The notes under the pieces are model-generated. The model was not told where the DNA came from. It made no database searches and worked only from the letters and a program-made list of their open reading frames with translations. Position numbers and translations under genes: made by a program. A DNA stretch of 23,691 bases, taken from positions 1 through 23,691 of IMG/VR virus record IMGVR_UViG_3300014501_000188; one strand, given 5' to 3'. The DNA comes from a virus. Of the stretch, positions 1-7,062 are shown one piece after another. The stretch's first letter is position 1. Every line of letters starts with the position of its first letter.

Positions 1-1
1 A

Positions 2-1333
2 CTTTATGTTTGCGGCACCCAGGACCAGGCCGATGAACACGTGCAATCGATTGGAACACTACTTGAAGGGATGGGGATTGAAAGGGCGCTAACCAGGTAT
101 GGAAACTCGAAGGGATGGCGCCACAACCGGTTAAGAACCAAGGGTGGATTTAACATTGCCGCTTACGGTCTTGACGTTGCTTCGCGCGGAATCAAAATCG
201 ATCACTACCGGCCTGATCTGATTATCTTTGACGATATTGACGAGGGAACGGACACTCCGGACAAGACCGCTAAGAAAATCGACGCCATCACTAATAAAGT
301 GCTCGGAACGGGGTCGGTTGATTTTGATGTTCTGGTCGTTCAAAACCTCATCCATGAGAATTCCGTCGTTTCTCAGCTTTCGGACGGGCGCGCGGGCTTT
401 TTGCTTAATAGAGTCTGTCACGAGCCTGAACCGGCCGTTCGCAACCTTGTAACTGAAGAATATACGGCGGCTAATGGCAGTCGACAGATACGGATTTTAA
501 GCGGCGAACCCACCTGGGAAGGCCAAAGCCTTGCGGTTTGCGAAAGGACCCTCAATAAGCTCGGGATGCGAGCATTCAAGATTGAGTGTCAGCAGGAAGT
601 TAAGGGCGCCGGTGGTTTCTTCTTCGATGAAAAACGCCTAGAAGCCTGGAGCGGCGAACTGCCTCGTCTTATCCGGTTCTGCAGGGCTTGGGACCTAGCG
701 GCCACTGAAGGCGGGGGGGATTATACGGTTGGCGTTCTGATGGGTCTTGCGCCGAACGGGATGCTTTTTGTGCTGGATGTGATCAGAATTCAGTTTGAAT
801 CTCACAAGGTCAGAAAGTTAGTCGATGATATCGCCGATTTGGATAAAGAGTTATGGGGCGATGTTAAAGTTCGTCTTCCTCAGGATCCAAGCCAAGCAGG
901 AAAGGACCAGGCGCGGAGTTATAACAATCTTCTGGCTGATAGCGACCACATCATTAAAGGCGTTCGGGGCAAGAAGGCTAAGCGGTCTGAGAATTGGCAG
1001 GATAAAGTCAATGGCGGAAACGCAAAACTTTTCCTTGCACCCGGCTATGAAGAATTTAAAACGGTTCGAAAAATCCCACTGGATTGGTTTTTCACCTTCC
1101 GGGAAGAGCATCGGCTTTTCAGGGAAGACGAGAAGCATGAATATGACGACCAGGTGGACGCAAGCGCTGACTGCGCAAATGAGTTAGTGGGCGGCAACTC
1201 AAAGTTTATATCGAGCTCAGCGCAACAGACGAACGCAAGCAATGTGCGGACAACCGTCCCGGTTGGGCTAAGAAGGGTTGAAGCGGCCACGCCGACTAAG
1301 CAGAACGAAGGAAGGTTGATTGTAAGAAGATGA
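2..1333 (+). CDS. terL: Phage terminase large subunit, 5' end cut off by window
   Basis: This is the ATP-driven motor that packages DNA and cuts the concatemer. The frame is open from base 2, so the N-terminus with the Walker A loop lies outside the window; the GTG at 41 is internal and not a believable start. A Walker B-like strand DLIIFDDID is coded at about 215-241. The C-terminal RNase H-like nuclease begins near base 670 with RAWDLAAT, followed by GGDYTVGVLMG, the acidic QDPSQAGKDQ near 881, and EYDDQVDA near 1139. These place the metal-binding aspartates as in the family described as TIGR01630/Terminase_6C. The stop overlaps the portal start by 4 bases (ATGA), suggesting translational coupling. 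What is seen is the motif series; the packaging role comes from the family. Sure of the family; the packaging strategy (cos, pac or other) cannot be read from this. Confidence 0.93.
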   Translation, partial: LYVCGTQDQADEHVQSIGTLLEGMGIERALTRYGNSKGWRHNRLRTKGGFNIAAYGLDVASRGIKIDHYRPDLIIFDDIDEGTDTPDKTAKKIDAITNKVLGTGSVDFDVLVVQNLIHENSVVSQLSDGRAGFLLNRVCHEPEPAVRNLVTEEYTAANGSRQIRILSGEPTWEGQSLAVCERTLNKLGMRAFKIECQQEVKGAGGFFFDEKRLEAWSGELPRLIRFCRAWDLAATEGGGDYTVGVLMGLAPNGMLFVLDVIRIQFESHKVRKLVDDIADLDKELWGDVKVRLPQDPSQAGKDQARSYNNLLADSDHIIKGVRGKKAKRSENWQDKVNGGNAKLFLAPGYEEFKTVRKIPLDWFFTFREEHRLFREDEKHEYDDQVDASADCANELVGGNSKFISSSAQQTNASNVRTTVPVGLRRVEAATPTKQNEGRLIVRR

Positions 1334-2904
1334 GAGCATTTCCAACCGTTCCTAATGGTGTTGCAAGACGCGGAACCTACGTGCTCACTGATCAGGGCGC
1401 GATTACGGATTCTGGCGCGATTACCGCTTACAGACCCGCGCAACACAGCAAGCCGCCAGGGATGCTGAAGCGCATTAACCGGGTGGTTGAATCGATGCGC
1501 GGACGGGTTTTGCAGCCTGATGTTACGACCCAGCAAGGTTCTGCAGCCGCTTCACCGACGACCTATTATCAAACACTTTGGCCTCAAAGATTCGAGAAGG
1601 CGCAGTACATCGAAGATTGCTACGACCAGTGGTTCAACGATCCGGCATGCCGCAAGGCCTGTAATATGTTTGTGATGGAGGCTGTCCGTGGTGGAGTGCG
1701 GATTCTTGTCCAGGGTCAGGATTCGATGTCACGCGATGCTCAGGATATCGCCGATAGCTATGTGAAACTTTGGCCGACTGCTGGTGGCCCCTTGGACGGC
1801 ATCAGCCTTCAGGGCGGCGGACTATGCGCGATGATCGCGGGTGAATTCTGGCCGCAGGCGGCGATTGCTGGAAACCCGCTTAGGCAAGACGGCTATATCG
1901 ACCATTTTCTAAACCTGCCGGCCGTTGGCATGGAGCGCAAGACCGATGACGCCGACCAGTTTATCGACATGGCGAATGCTTATGGCCAGGTGGATACACA
2001 GACTTGGCAGGATATTGCGACGTTTCCGTTCTGGAGCGTGTTCAATGCTCGCTGGAACTGGATGCCAGGATCCAAGAATGGCAACCCTGAGATTTTAAGC
2101 GTAAGGCGACTGCGAAGGCTTCTCGAGTTGATGGAAGCGGCGAAGGTGACTCAGGTCCAAGTCCGTGCGCCAATGCGCTACCTGTGGACGTTTGGCGATA
2201 AGGATAACACGGCTTCAAGGTCCGAGCTTATGGATCTGATGGCGCTTAACGGCTTCGTTGAGGGCAAACGCGAAATATTCGATCCAACCGAGGTCGCCCG
2301 CGACTTTTTCAGCAACGGAATCGGAAAGGTTGAGGCCGTTCAAGGGGACAGTGGGATTGGCGAATGCGATCACTTAAAATATTTCCTTGACCGTGTGGCT
2401 GTTGGATGGCCAACACCCCGGGCTCTAATGAACCTTGGCGCGGAGAACATCAACCGTGATGTTTTGAAGGACATGACCCGGCAGTGGTTGAAGCAAACGC
2501 AAACCCTTAACGAGTTTCTTGATCTTCCGATTCTGCACTTCTTTGAGATTCAGCTTGCCTTGCAGGGCATCGATTACAAAACCCTCAAATACGACACGGT
2601 TTGGACAACAAGTAGCGCAGAGGACCCGCTCGACCAGGTTCAGACCCTAACCCTGCTTTACGACGCCGGCGCGATGTCTGAAAAAACCTTTGTATCCAAG
2701 TGTCAGCAGTTTACGGGCGTAACGGATATCGATGCTGAGATTGCTGAAATCCACAAGGATGCTGAACTGGCCACTAAGCAGGAACTGGCGAAGCAGCAAG
2801 CGGCCGCAAAGTTTAACACCAACGCCACCAACAGCGGAATCGGCGGCTCTCAGGCTGCCACAAAAATGAAAGGAATTCTAAACGGGAAGGGATCGACAAA
2901 CTAA
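1330..2904 (+). CDS. Phage portal protein
   Basis: This is probably the dodecameric portal at the unique capsid vertex, through which DNA enters and to which the neck attaches. The call rests on position directly after the terminase, length (524 residues, usual for portals) and internal features. The middle holds a mixed alpha/beta region with VRAPMRYLWTFGDKD at about residues 276-290. GIGECDHLKYFLDRVAVGWPTPRALM, around residues 341-366, resembles the segment of T4 gp20-type portals that precedes the tunnel helix. The C-terminal 60 residues are Lys/Gln/Ala-rich and probably disordered. The ATG at 1330 overlaps the terminase stop and is the natural start. The link to the T4 type is my reading of the pattern, not an alignment. 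An unrelated minor head protein is unlikely given the order of genes. Confidence 0.85.
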   Translation: MRAFPTVPNGVARRGTYVLTDQGAITDSGAITAYRPAQHSKPPGMLKRINRVVESMRGRVLQPDVTTQQGSAAASPTTYYQTLWPQRFEKAQYIEDCYDQWFNDPACRKACNMFVMEAVRGGVRILVQGQDSMSRDAQDIADSYVKLWPTAGGPLDGISLQGGGLCAMIAGEFWPQAAIAGNPLRQDGYIDHFLNLPAVGMERKTDDADQFIDMANAYGQVDTQTWQDIATFPFWSVFNARWNWMPGSKNGNPEILSVRRLRRLLELMEAAKVTQVQVRAPMRYLWTFGDKDNTASRSELMDLMALNGFVEGKREIFDPTEVARDFFSNGIGKVEAVQGDSGIGECDHLKYFLDRVAVGWPTPRALMNLGAENINRDVLKDMTRQWLKQTQTLNEFLDLPILHFFEIQLALQGIDYKTLKYDTVWTTSSAEDPLDQVQTLTLLYDAGAMSEKTFVSKCQQFTGVTDIDAEIAEIHKDAELATKQELAKQQAAAKFNTNATNSGIGGSQAATKMKGILNGKGSTN

Positions 2905-2906
2905 CC

Positions 2907-3260
2907 ATGATACGAACACTCTTAGAGCCATTAGGCATAAAAATCGTCCTCAAGCCACTTGATCCGATCGCAAAGACGGAAGGTGGCATCTACATTCCGG
3001 AGTCCGCACAGGAAATGCAGCAGGAAGCTGTTGTTTTGGCGGTGGGGTCTGGCAAGTTCGATCATGGCTCCTTTGTCATTCCAGAAGTGAAGCCCGGAGA
3101 CATAGTGCTATTCAGCAAGTTTGCAGGTGCCGAAGCCGAAATTGACGGCATGAAGGTCCGGATCACCACCGAAGATCACATTTTAGCAAGGATCAAGAAG
3201 GTTGAGGTAGAAGACCCAACTGAAGATATCCAGGACCGAGAACCGGCCCTGACTAAGTAA
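2907..3260 (+). CDS. GroES-like co-chaperonin (Cpn10 family)
   Basis: This 117-residue protein has the full co-chaperonin plan. It opens with LGIKIVLKPLDP (residues 9-20), matching the first strand of GroES. A mobile loop KTEGGIYIPESA (23-34) carries the hydrophobic triplet IYI, where GroES has IVL to dock on GroEL. AVVLAVGSGK (41-50) follows, then VKPGDIVLFSKFAG (61-74), and HILARIKK near residue 91 closes the fold. The family caps the GroEL ring. Phage versions such as T4 gp31 let host GroEL fold the capsid protein. The gene starts two bases after the portal stop and sits inside the head operon, which fits a role in folding the large capsid precursor. The last 20 residues (EDPTEDIQDREPALTK and nearby) are an acidic tail beyond the usual family end. 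No GroEL gene is seen, so the partner would be the host chaperonin. Confidence 0.9.
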   Translation: MIRTLLEPLGIKIVLKPLDPIAKTEGGIYIPESAQEMQQEAVVLAVGSGKFDHGSFVIPEVKPGDIVLFSKFAGAEAEIDGMKVRITTEDHILARIKKVEVEDPTEDIQDREPALTK

Positions 3261-3272
3261 AGGAGAAAGGAC

Positions 3273-4118
3273 ATGCCAAGAAACAAAGCCAATAAGCCCG
3301 GTTCAAGAACTCGGGTTGCGACTCCGAAAGCGCCTACGGCCGTAGCAGAGAAAGCGCCAGAAGTAGCGCCGATTGCTTCGCCTGCGGTTGTCGATGACTT
3401 GCGATTATCCAACGGGTTGACGGAAGGAAGGCGCGAGCCTTTCGAACCGCAGGATGCTCCCGATGTAGAAGTTGATCCAGAGGGTGGCGAGTTCGATCAC
3501 ATTCCCGTGCGAAAGCTAAGGGAGCGAGCTGTGCTTGCAGGTGTTGGGAGTGTTCCGACAAGTGCGACCAAGGCAGAGATCGCGGCAAAGATTCAAGCGC
3601 TTGGCGAGGATCCCGAGACCTTTAGAGGGTACAGGGCAGCTCCGAGCGTGGTCACTAATGGAACCACATGCGAGTTGCGCTACGACAACCTGATCATCAC
3701 ACTGCGTGATAATGGGCAGTTTGAAGTCAACGGCATCCTTTGCCCTGGTTCCGATATTGATACCTTCATTGGCGCGCTTGGCGGACTTGTGAGCGCGGCG
3801 GATGAGGTGTTTGACGGGATGCATGGTCATGCAGTAGCGCAGCGGTATGCAATCGAAGCCCAACTCGCCGAGAACCCCGACTTTGACGGCACGGTCACTC
3901 CTGAACCGGAAGACGCCGCGATTTCCGCAGAGTGTGAGCGGTTAGGCATCGTCGGCGCCATGAACAACGGGCTCAAGGTAACGACCCTTTGTGAGGCCTA
4001 CGGGATCGCGCTAGGCAAGGACGACAAAGACGAGGATGGTCACCCCGTCCATTCACTTTACGATTACGAGACGCTTCGCGCCAAGGTGCTGGAAGCGGTG
4101 GAGAAGAAGCCTTTATGA
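3273..4118 (+). CDS. Unknown head-module protein with a SAP-like motif
   Basis: I do not recognise this 281-residue protein. A good ribosome binding site (GGAGAAAGG) lies just before the ATG. The first 45 residues are Lys/Pro/Ala-rich and likely disordered. Residues about 76-113, with HIPVRKLRERAVLAGV, then TSATKAEIAAKIQAL, have the helix-turn-helix spacing of SAP/HeH-type nucleic-acid-binding motifs that phage head proteins often carry. The middle (residues 125-165) looks like a small beta fold, with ELRYDNLIITLRDNGQFEVNG. The C-terminus is acidic, with DKDEDGHPVHSLYDYETL. The stop overlaps the next ATG by 4 bases, so it is cotranslated with the membrane-protein gene. It could be a minor head, DNA-binding or scaffold-assisting protein; the function is open. 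Confidence 0.55.
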   Translation: MPRNKANKPGSRTRVATPKAPTAVAEKAPEVAPIASPAVVDDLRLSNGLTEGRREPFEPQDAPDVEVDPEGGEFDHIPVRKLRERAVLAGVGSVPTSATKAEIAAKIQALGEDPETFRGYRAAPSVVTNGTTCELRYDNLIITLRDNGQFEVNGILCPGSDIDTFIGALGGLVSAADEVFDGMHGHAVAQRYAIEAQLAENPDFDGTVTPEPEDAAISAECERLGIVGAMNNGLKVTTLCEAYGIALGKDDKDEDGHPVHSLYDYETLRAKVLEAVEKKPL

Positions 4119-4417
4119 TTCCGTGGTGGGGCTGGGTTTTGATGAGCCCGGTTGCCTACTTCCTCGTCGGCTTGCTTTACGGGCTCTTTGCCGCCGCTAC
4201 ATGGAAATCGAGCGTAGCGCCTGAAATGGGGCTGATAATTTTGGCGTGGCCGGTGGTTTGGCTGATGCTTATCGGTAAAGGCATCTACCGGGCGTGGATG
4301 GGACTGCTCAGCGCTTTAACCGGCATCGCGCTAAGTAGACAGGAAGACAAGCGTCCAGCGCCCACAAAGCGCCGATTTGACGGCATCATGCAAGGAATAA
4401 GAGGCAATGCCAGATAG
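4115..4417 (+). CDS. Small membrane protein of unknown function
   Basis: This 100-residue protein has at least two strongly hydrophobic stretches: about residues 3-30 (WWGWVLMSPVAYFLVGLLYG and onward) and about 38-73 (MGLIILAWPVVWLMLIGKG and onward, perhaps two helices). The last 27 residues are basic and should face the cytoplasm. It is coupled to the preceding gene by an ATGA overlap and overlaps the next gene by 11 bases. Size and topology are compatible with a holin-like or superinfection-exclusion protein. However, no endolysin is visible nearby and there is no recognised family motif, so I leave the function unassigned. Confidence 0.55.
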   Translation: MIPWWGWVLMSPVAYFLVGLLYGLFAAATWKSSVAPEMGLIILAWPVVWLMLIGKGIYRAWMGLLSALTGIALSRQEDKRPAPTKRRFDGIMQGIRGNAR

Positions 4418-4613
4418 TCAGCGGGCCATTGCGATTGCGCAACTAAAACTCGCTTTGAAACTCTGGAGCAAAGACGTATCCGGCGATTTTCGGATCATGT
4501 CTTCCCGCGGCTTTCCCTACCTTGCTCACCGCGCAAAGAAGGGACTGCCCTGGCGATTCTATAAGCCTACCGAGAGGCAACGCGCAGTTCTGAATCACCT
4601 TCTATCACTTTAA
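4407..4613 (+). CDS. Small basic hypothetical protein
   Basis: This is a 68-residue Lys/Arg/Leu-rich protein whose ATG lies 11 bases inside the preceding gene. An amphipathic helix (AIAQLKLALKLWSK, about residues 8-21) is followed by a basic, aromatic segment (GLPWRFYKPTERQRAVL). Overlap with the upstream gene and absence of any better frame support it as real. I recognise no family. Basic charge would allow nucleic-acid contact, but this is inference. It is the last gene before a 72-base gap with a weak hairpin. Confidence 0.45.
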   Translation: MPDSQRAIAIAQLKLALKLWSKDVSGDFRIMSSRGFPYLAHRAKKGLPWRFYKPTERQRAVLNHLLSL

Positions 4614-4670
4614 CTCAATGCTGCCCTAGCTACGGCCAGGGCGAACATCTCATTAAAAACCCAAATATAA

Positions 4671-4688
4671 GGAGGCCGCTTAACGGTG
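4671..4688 (+). promoter_or_regulatory. Strong ribosome binding site deciding a GTG start
   Basis: AAGGAGG lies about 9 bases before a GTG at 4686. No ATG in this frame is better placed, so this site fixes GTG as the start of the beta-rich protein gene. Confidence 0.6.
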
Positions 4689-5639
4689 CCTAATACAAAC
4701 CCAAACCCTCAGTTAATCTCGAATGTCGCCTACTCGCAGGCATCGGTATCGGTCCCTTCGACCGCGAGCTACCCCGTCAGCTTTTGGGCTGATGAGAACG
4801 GTAACGCCGTGCTTGCAGTAGTCAGCCCTGGCAACTCGGCAATAGTCAACGCACAGGCAGGATTCTTCTTTGCGGTTAGTCCGCAGGGTCAGTCTACGTT
4901 CACATGGAGCCCGGTTCTGCCGATGCAGGCGTATTCGCCGGTAGCGGGATCGAACTACCTTTCCAACTCGACACTTGGCAATAACACCATGTATATGGCG
5001 CCGTTCGATATTCCGGACGCGTTACAAGTTAGCGACGTGAACTTCTTTGCTTCAATCGCAACTGTGATCACTGCTTCGAACCAAACCGGTTCCGGCGCTT
5101 TGCAACTCAATGCGGCGATTTACCAGAAGGGAACTGGCACGGCTACGGACCAGCTCTCGCAGATTTGGAGTTCGAGCGCGGGTGTCACGTTTAGCTGTAG
5201 TTCGAACTCAAACTATTCCTTCACGTCTCCACTGGGCACGACGACTTTAGCCTCTTCCAACGCTTCAAACTACATGAAGAATAGCATTGGCGGCTACAGG
5301 CAGTTTGCTTTGCCGTTCGTGACAACGCTTGCGCCTGGCCGCTATTTTATGGCGGTGAACTTCAGCGGCACTAATGCGGATGGCTCCAACTCAATCGGTG
5401 CATCGATTGGGCAGGTGACAAACGCCAACCAGATCAACTATCAGCCATGGGGCGATACATCGGCCGCTTCAAATGTCGGCACTCCTGCTTTCCAGGAAAT
5501 GCTCGGCACCTATTCGGCAACCACAACCGCGTTCCCCGCGACGTTGCCGGTTACGAGTTCACCGATTATCGGAATGCCAACGGCAACTATCCCTTACTTC
5601 AACTTCAGCGCGTTTGCTACGAACTTGTCTGAAGGCTAA
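4686..5639 (+). CDS. Beta-rich probable virion surface or decoration protein
   Basis: This 317-residue protein is dominated by Ser, Thr, Asn, Ala and Gly with alternating hydrophobic residues, the composition of a secreted-looking beta-sandwich phage structural protein. It has almost no Lys or Arg. Features include SVPSTASYPVSFWADENG near residue 22, an AMY-type patch (NNTMYMAPFDIP, near 98) and APGRYFMAVNFSG (near 217), a strand pair typical of jelly-roll surface proteins. A strong Shine-Dalgarno precedes the GTG start, suggesting high expression. It lies directly upstream of a glycosyltransferase and a methyltransferase, so it could be their substrate, but that is inference. A head fibre, capsid decoration or tail appendage are all possible. 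No family was recognised. Confidence 0.5.
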   Translation: MPNTNPNPQLISNVAYSQASVSVPSTASYPVSFWADENGNAVLAVVSPGNSAIVNAQAGFFFAVSPQGQSTFTWSPVLPMQAYSPVAGSNYLSNSTLGNNTMYMAPFDIPDALQVSDVNFFASIATVITASNQTGSGALQLNAAIYQKGTGTATDQLSQIWSSSAGVTFSCSSNSNYSFTSPLGTTTLASSNASNYMKNSIGGYRQFALPFVTTLAPGRYFMAVNFSGTNADGSNSIGASIGQVTNANQINYQPWGDTSAASNVGTPAFQEMLGTYSATTTAFPATLPVTSSPIIGMPTATIPYFNFSAFATNLSEG

Positions 5640-5642
5640 CTC

Positions 5643-6380
5643 ATGAGTGAAAACGGACGAACATCCATGTTCGCCACGCTAGAGGCGGGCGGCAAGCATA
5701 ACGAGAATATCGATGCTACAACCGCCCGCCTCATTGAGGCGGGTTCATGGAAAGACCAGAAGATTGTCGTGATTGTGCCGGCTGCATCTATGGTGCATGC
5801 TAAAGTTGCAATCTGCTGGATGAACCTCGCATTTCCGCCCAACCAGGCGCGGGTTCCATTTCTGGCGCAAGGGACCGAGGTCGGAGAGGCGTATTCGATC
5901 GCCATCGAGGCAGTTCTCGGCCACCCCGACCTTAGCCAGTGGCCTTATATTTTGACAGTCGAACACGATAACGTTCCGCCGCCGTTTGCTGTTATCGACC
6001 TGTTAAAGGCGATGGAAGAGCATCCGGAATACGACTGCATCAGTGGGCTCTATTTTACGAAAGGCGAAGGCGGCTGCGCTCAGATTTGGGGCAACCCGAT
6101 GGAAACGCCTCTTAGTTTCAAGCCCCAACCTCCGAAGGCGAACGAGATCGTGGAGTGTTGCGGAACGGGCATGGGCTTTGCGCTGTGGCGTATGTCCATG
6201 TTCAAGGACGAACGATTAGCTAGGCCGCTTTTTAAGACCAAGCAGGGCGAAGCTGATGGCGGACTTGGTACACAAGATTTGGCGTTCTGGGCAGAAGCCA
6301 GAAAATACGGCTACCGGTGCGCGGTTGACTGCCGCGTGAAAGTTGGCCACATCGATACAAAGACAGGAGAGATTTGGTGA
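5643..6380 (+). CDS. Glycosyltransferase, GT-A fold, family 2-like
   Basis: This is predicted to move a sugar from a nucleotide donor to a phage or host acceptor. The 245-residue protein shows a GT-A layout. An opening strand KIVVIVPAA (residues 40-48) leads to a nucleotide-binding half ending in ILTVEHDNVPP (103-113), where E-x-D stands in for the metal-binding DxD. CDCISGLYF-type strand residues follow near 130-138, then CCGTGMGFALWR (172-183). GTQDLAFWAEARKYGY (209-224) supplies a candidate catalytic Asp, and VGHID (234-238) a late metal-binding His. The stop overlaps the methyltransferase start by 4 bases, so the two are cotranslated. Phages use such enzymes to modify virion proteins, DNA bases or host surface sugars; the position next to a surface-type protein favours the first. 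The acceptor cannot be known from sequence. Confidence 0.78.
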   Translation: MSENGRTSMFATLEAGGKHNENIDATTARLIEAGSWKDQKIVVIVPAASMVHAKVAICWMNLAFPPNQARVPFLAQGTEVGEAYSIAIEAVLGHPDLSQWPYILTVEHDNVPPPFAVIDLLKAMEEHPEYDCISGLYFTKGEGGCAQIWGNPMETPLSFKPQPPKANEIVECCGTGMGFALWRMSMFKDERLARPLFKTKQGEADGGLGTQDLAFWAEARKYGYRCAVDCRVKVGHIDTKTGEIW

Positions 6381-6988
6381 TAGAAGCAGAAGACAGAAAC
6401 CTCGTAATGAGTCCAGGGATCATCGAAGTAGCGAAGGCTTTGAAGATTGACCTTGGCTGTGGCAAGAACCGTAAGCCCGCTGATTGGGTTGGGGTTGATT
6501 CGATCCAGTTTGAAGGAGTTGACCAGGTTGTGGACTTAACAGGTCCTTGGCCATGGGCGGATAACTCGGTCGATGAAGCAAACGCAAGCCACATCATTGA
6601 GCACTTCACGCCAGAGCAAAGGTGCCACTTTGTAAACGAGCTTTGGCGTGTGCTAAAACCGGGCGCGAAAGCCTCCATTATTTGCCCCAACTGGGCGTCG
6701 AATAGAGCTTACGGGGATCCGACCCACCAATGGCCGCCCGTCTCTGATTTTTGGCTGCTCTATCTGAATAAGAAGTGGCGGATCGAGCAAGCGCCCCATA
6801 CCGACTCCTCAGTTTTACCCTGGGGATTCGCCTGTAACTTCCACGTTCAAAACGGCTTCAATATTGACGATGAGACGGTGATGAAGAGTGACGAAGCGCG
6901 GGTTCTGCGGATGAGCCACTACATCAATACCTGCATGGACTTGGTGGCGACGTTCACCAAGCTTGAAGCCGATAACCTAGTCTTCTAA
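6377..6988 (+). CDS. SAM-dependent methyltransferase, class I
   Basis: This 203-residue protein has the Rossmann methyltransferase motifs in order. Motif I is KIDLGCGKNRKP (about 23-34), which binds S-adenosylmethionine. Next come WVGVDSI (37-43) with the acidic residue at the end of strand 2, and ANASHIIEHF (68-77), as in Methyltransf_11 proteins. LWRVLKPGAKASIICP (89-104) follows, a hallmark of small-molecule and sugar methyltransferases. I chose the GTG at 6377 because it overlaps the upstream stop (GTGA) and lies 8 bases after AGGAG; a TTG at 6374 is the alternative. Pairing with a glycosyltransferase suggests it caps or modifies the added sugar. There is no NPPY or similar DNA-methylase motif, so DNA methylation is unlikely. 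Confidence 0.82.
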   Translation: MIEAEDRNLVMSPGIIEVAKALKIDLGCGKNRKPADWVGVDSIQFEGVDQVVDLTGPWPWADNSVDEANASHIIEHFTPEQRCHFVNELWRVLKPGAKASIICPNWASNRAYGDPTHQWPPVSDFWLLYLNKKWRIEQAPHTDSSVLPWGFACNFHVQNGFNIDDETVMKSDEARVLRMSHYINTCMDLVATFTKLEADNLVF

Positions 6989-7018
6989 CATTCCACGCAA
7001 AACACCCCTCCTGATAGC

Positions 7019-7046
7019 GGCCCTGGCATTTTGCCGGGGCCTTTTC
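7019..7046 (+). terminator. Rho-independent terminator before the capsid gene
   Basis: A perfect 9-pair stem (one G-T pair) is formed by GGCCCTGGC and GCCGGGGCC around a five-base loop, followed by TTTT. It ends only about 17 bases before the capsid precursor start, too close for a promoter between them. Confidence 0.85.
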
Positions 7047-7062
7047 ATTTAGCGAGAACACG

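Noticed and set aside
41-43. GTG as the start of the terminase
   Set aside because: The frame stays open to base 2 with family-like sequence (LYVCGTQDQADEH), so the gene starts before the window.
1045-1536. 163-codon open frame on the - strand
   Set aside because: It is antisense to the terminase end and portal start, both well supported, and has no recognisable protein pattern.
4625-4645. Weak hairpin in the gap before 4686
   Set aside because: It has only a 5-pair stem (GCCCT/AGGGC) with a 10-base loop and no T-run, so it is not called a terminator; no convincing promoter was seen in this gap either.
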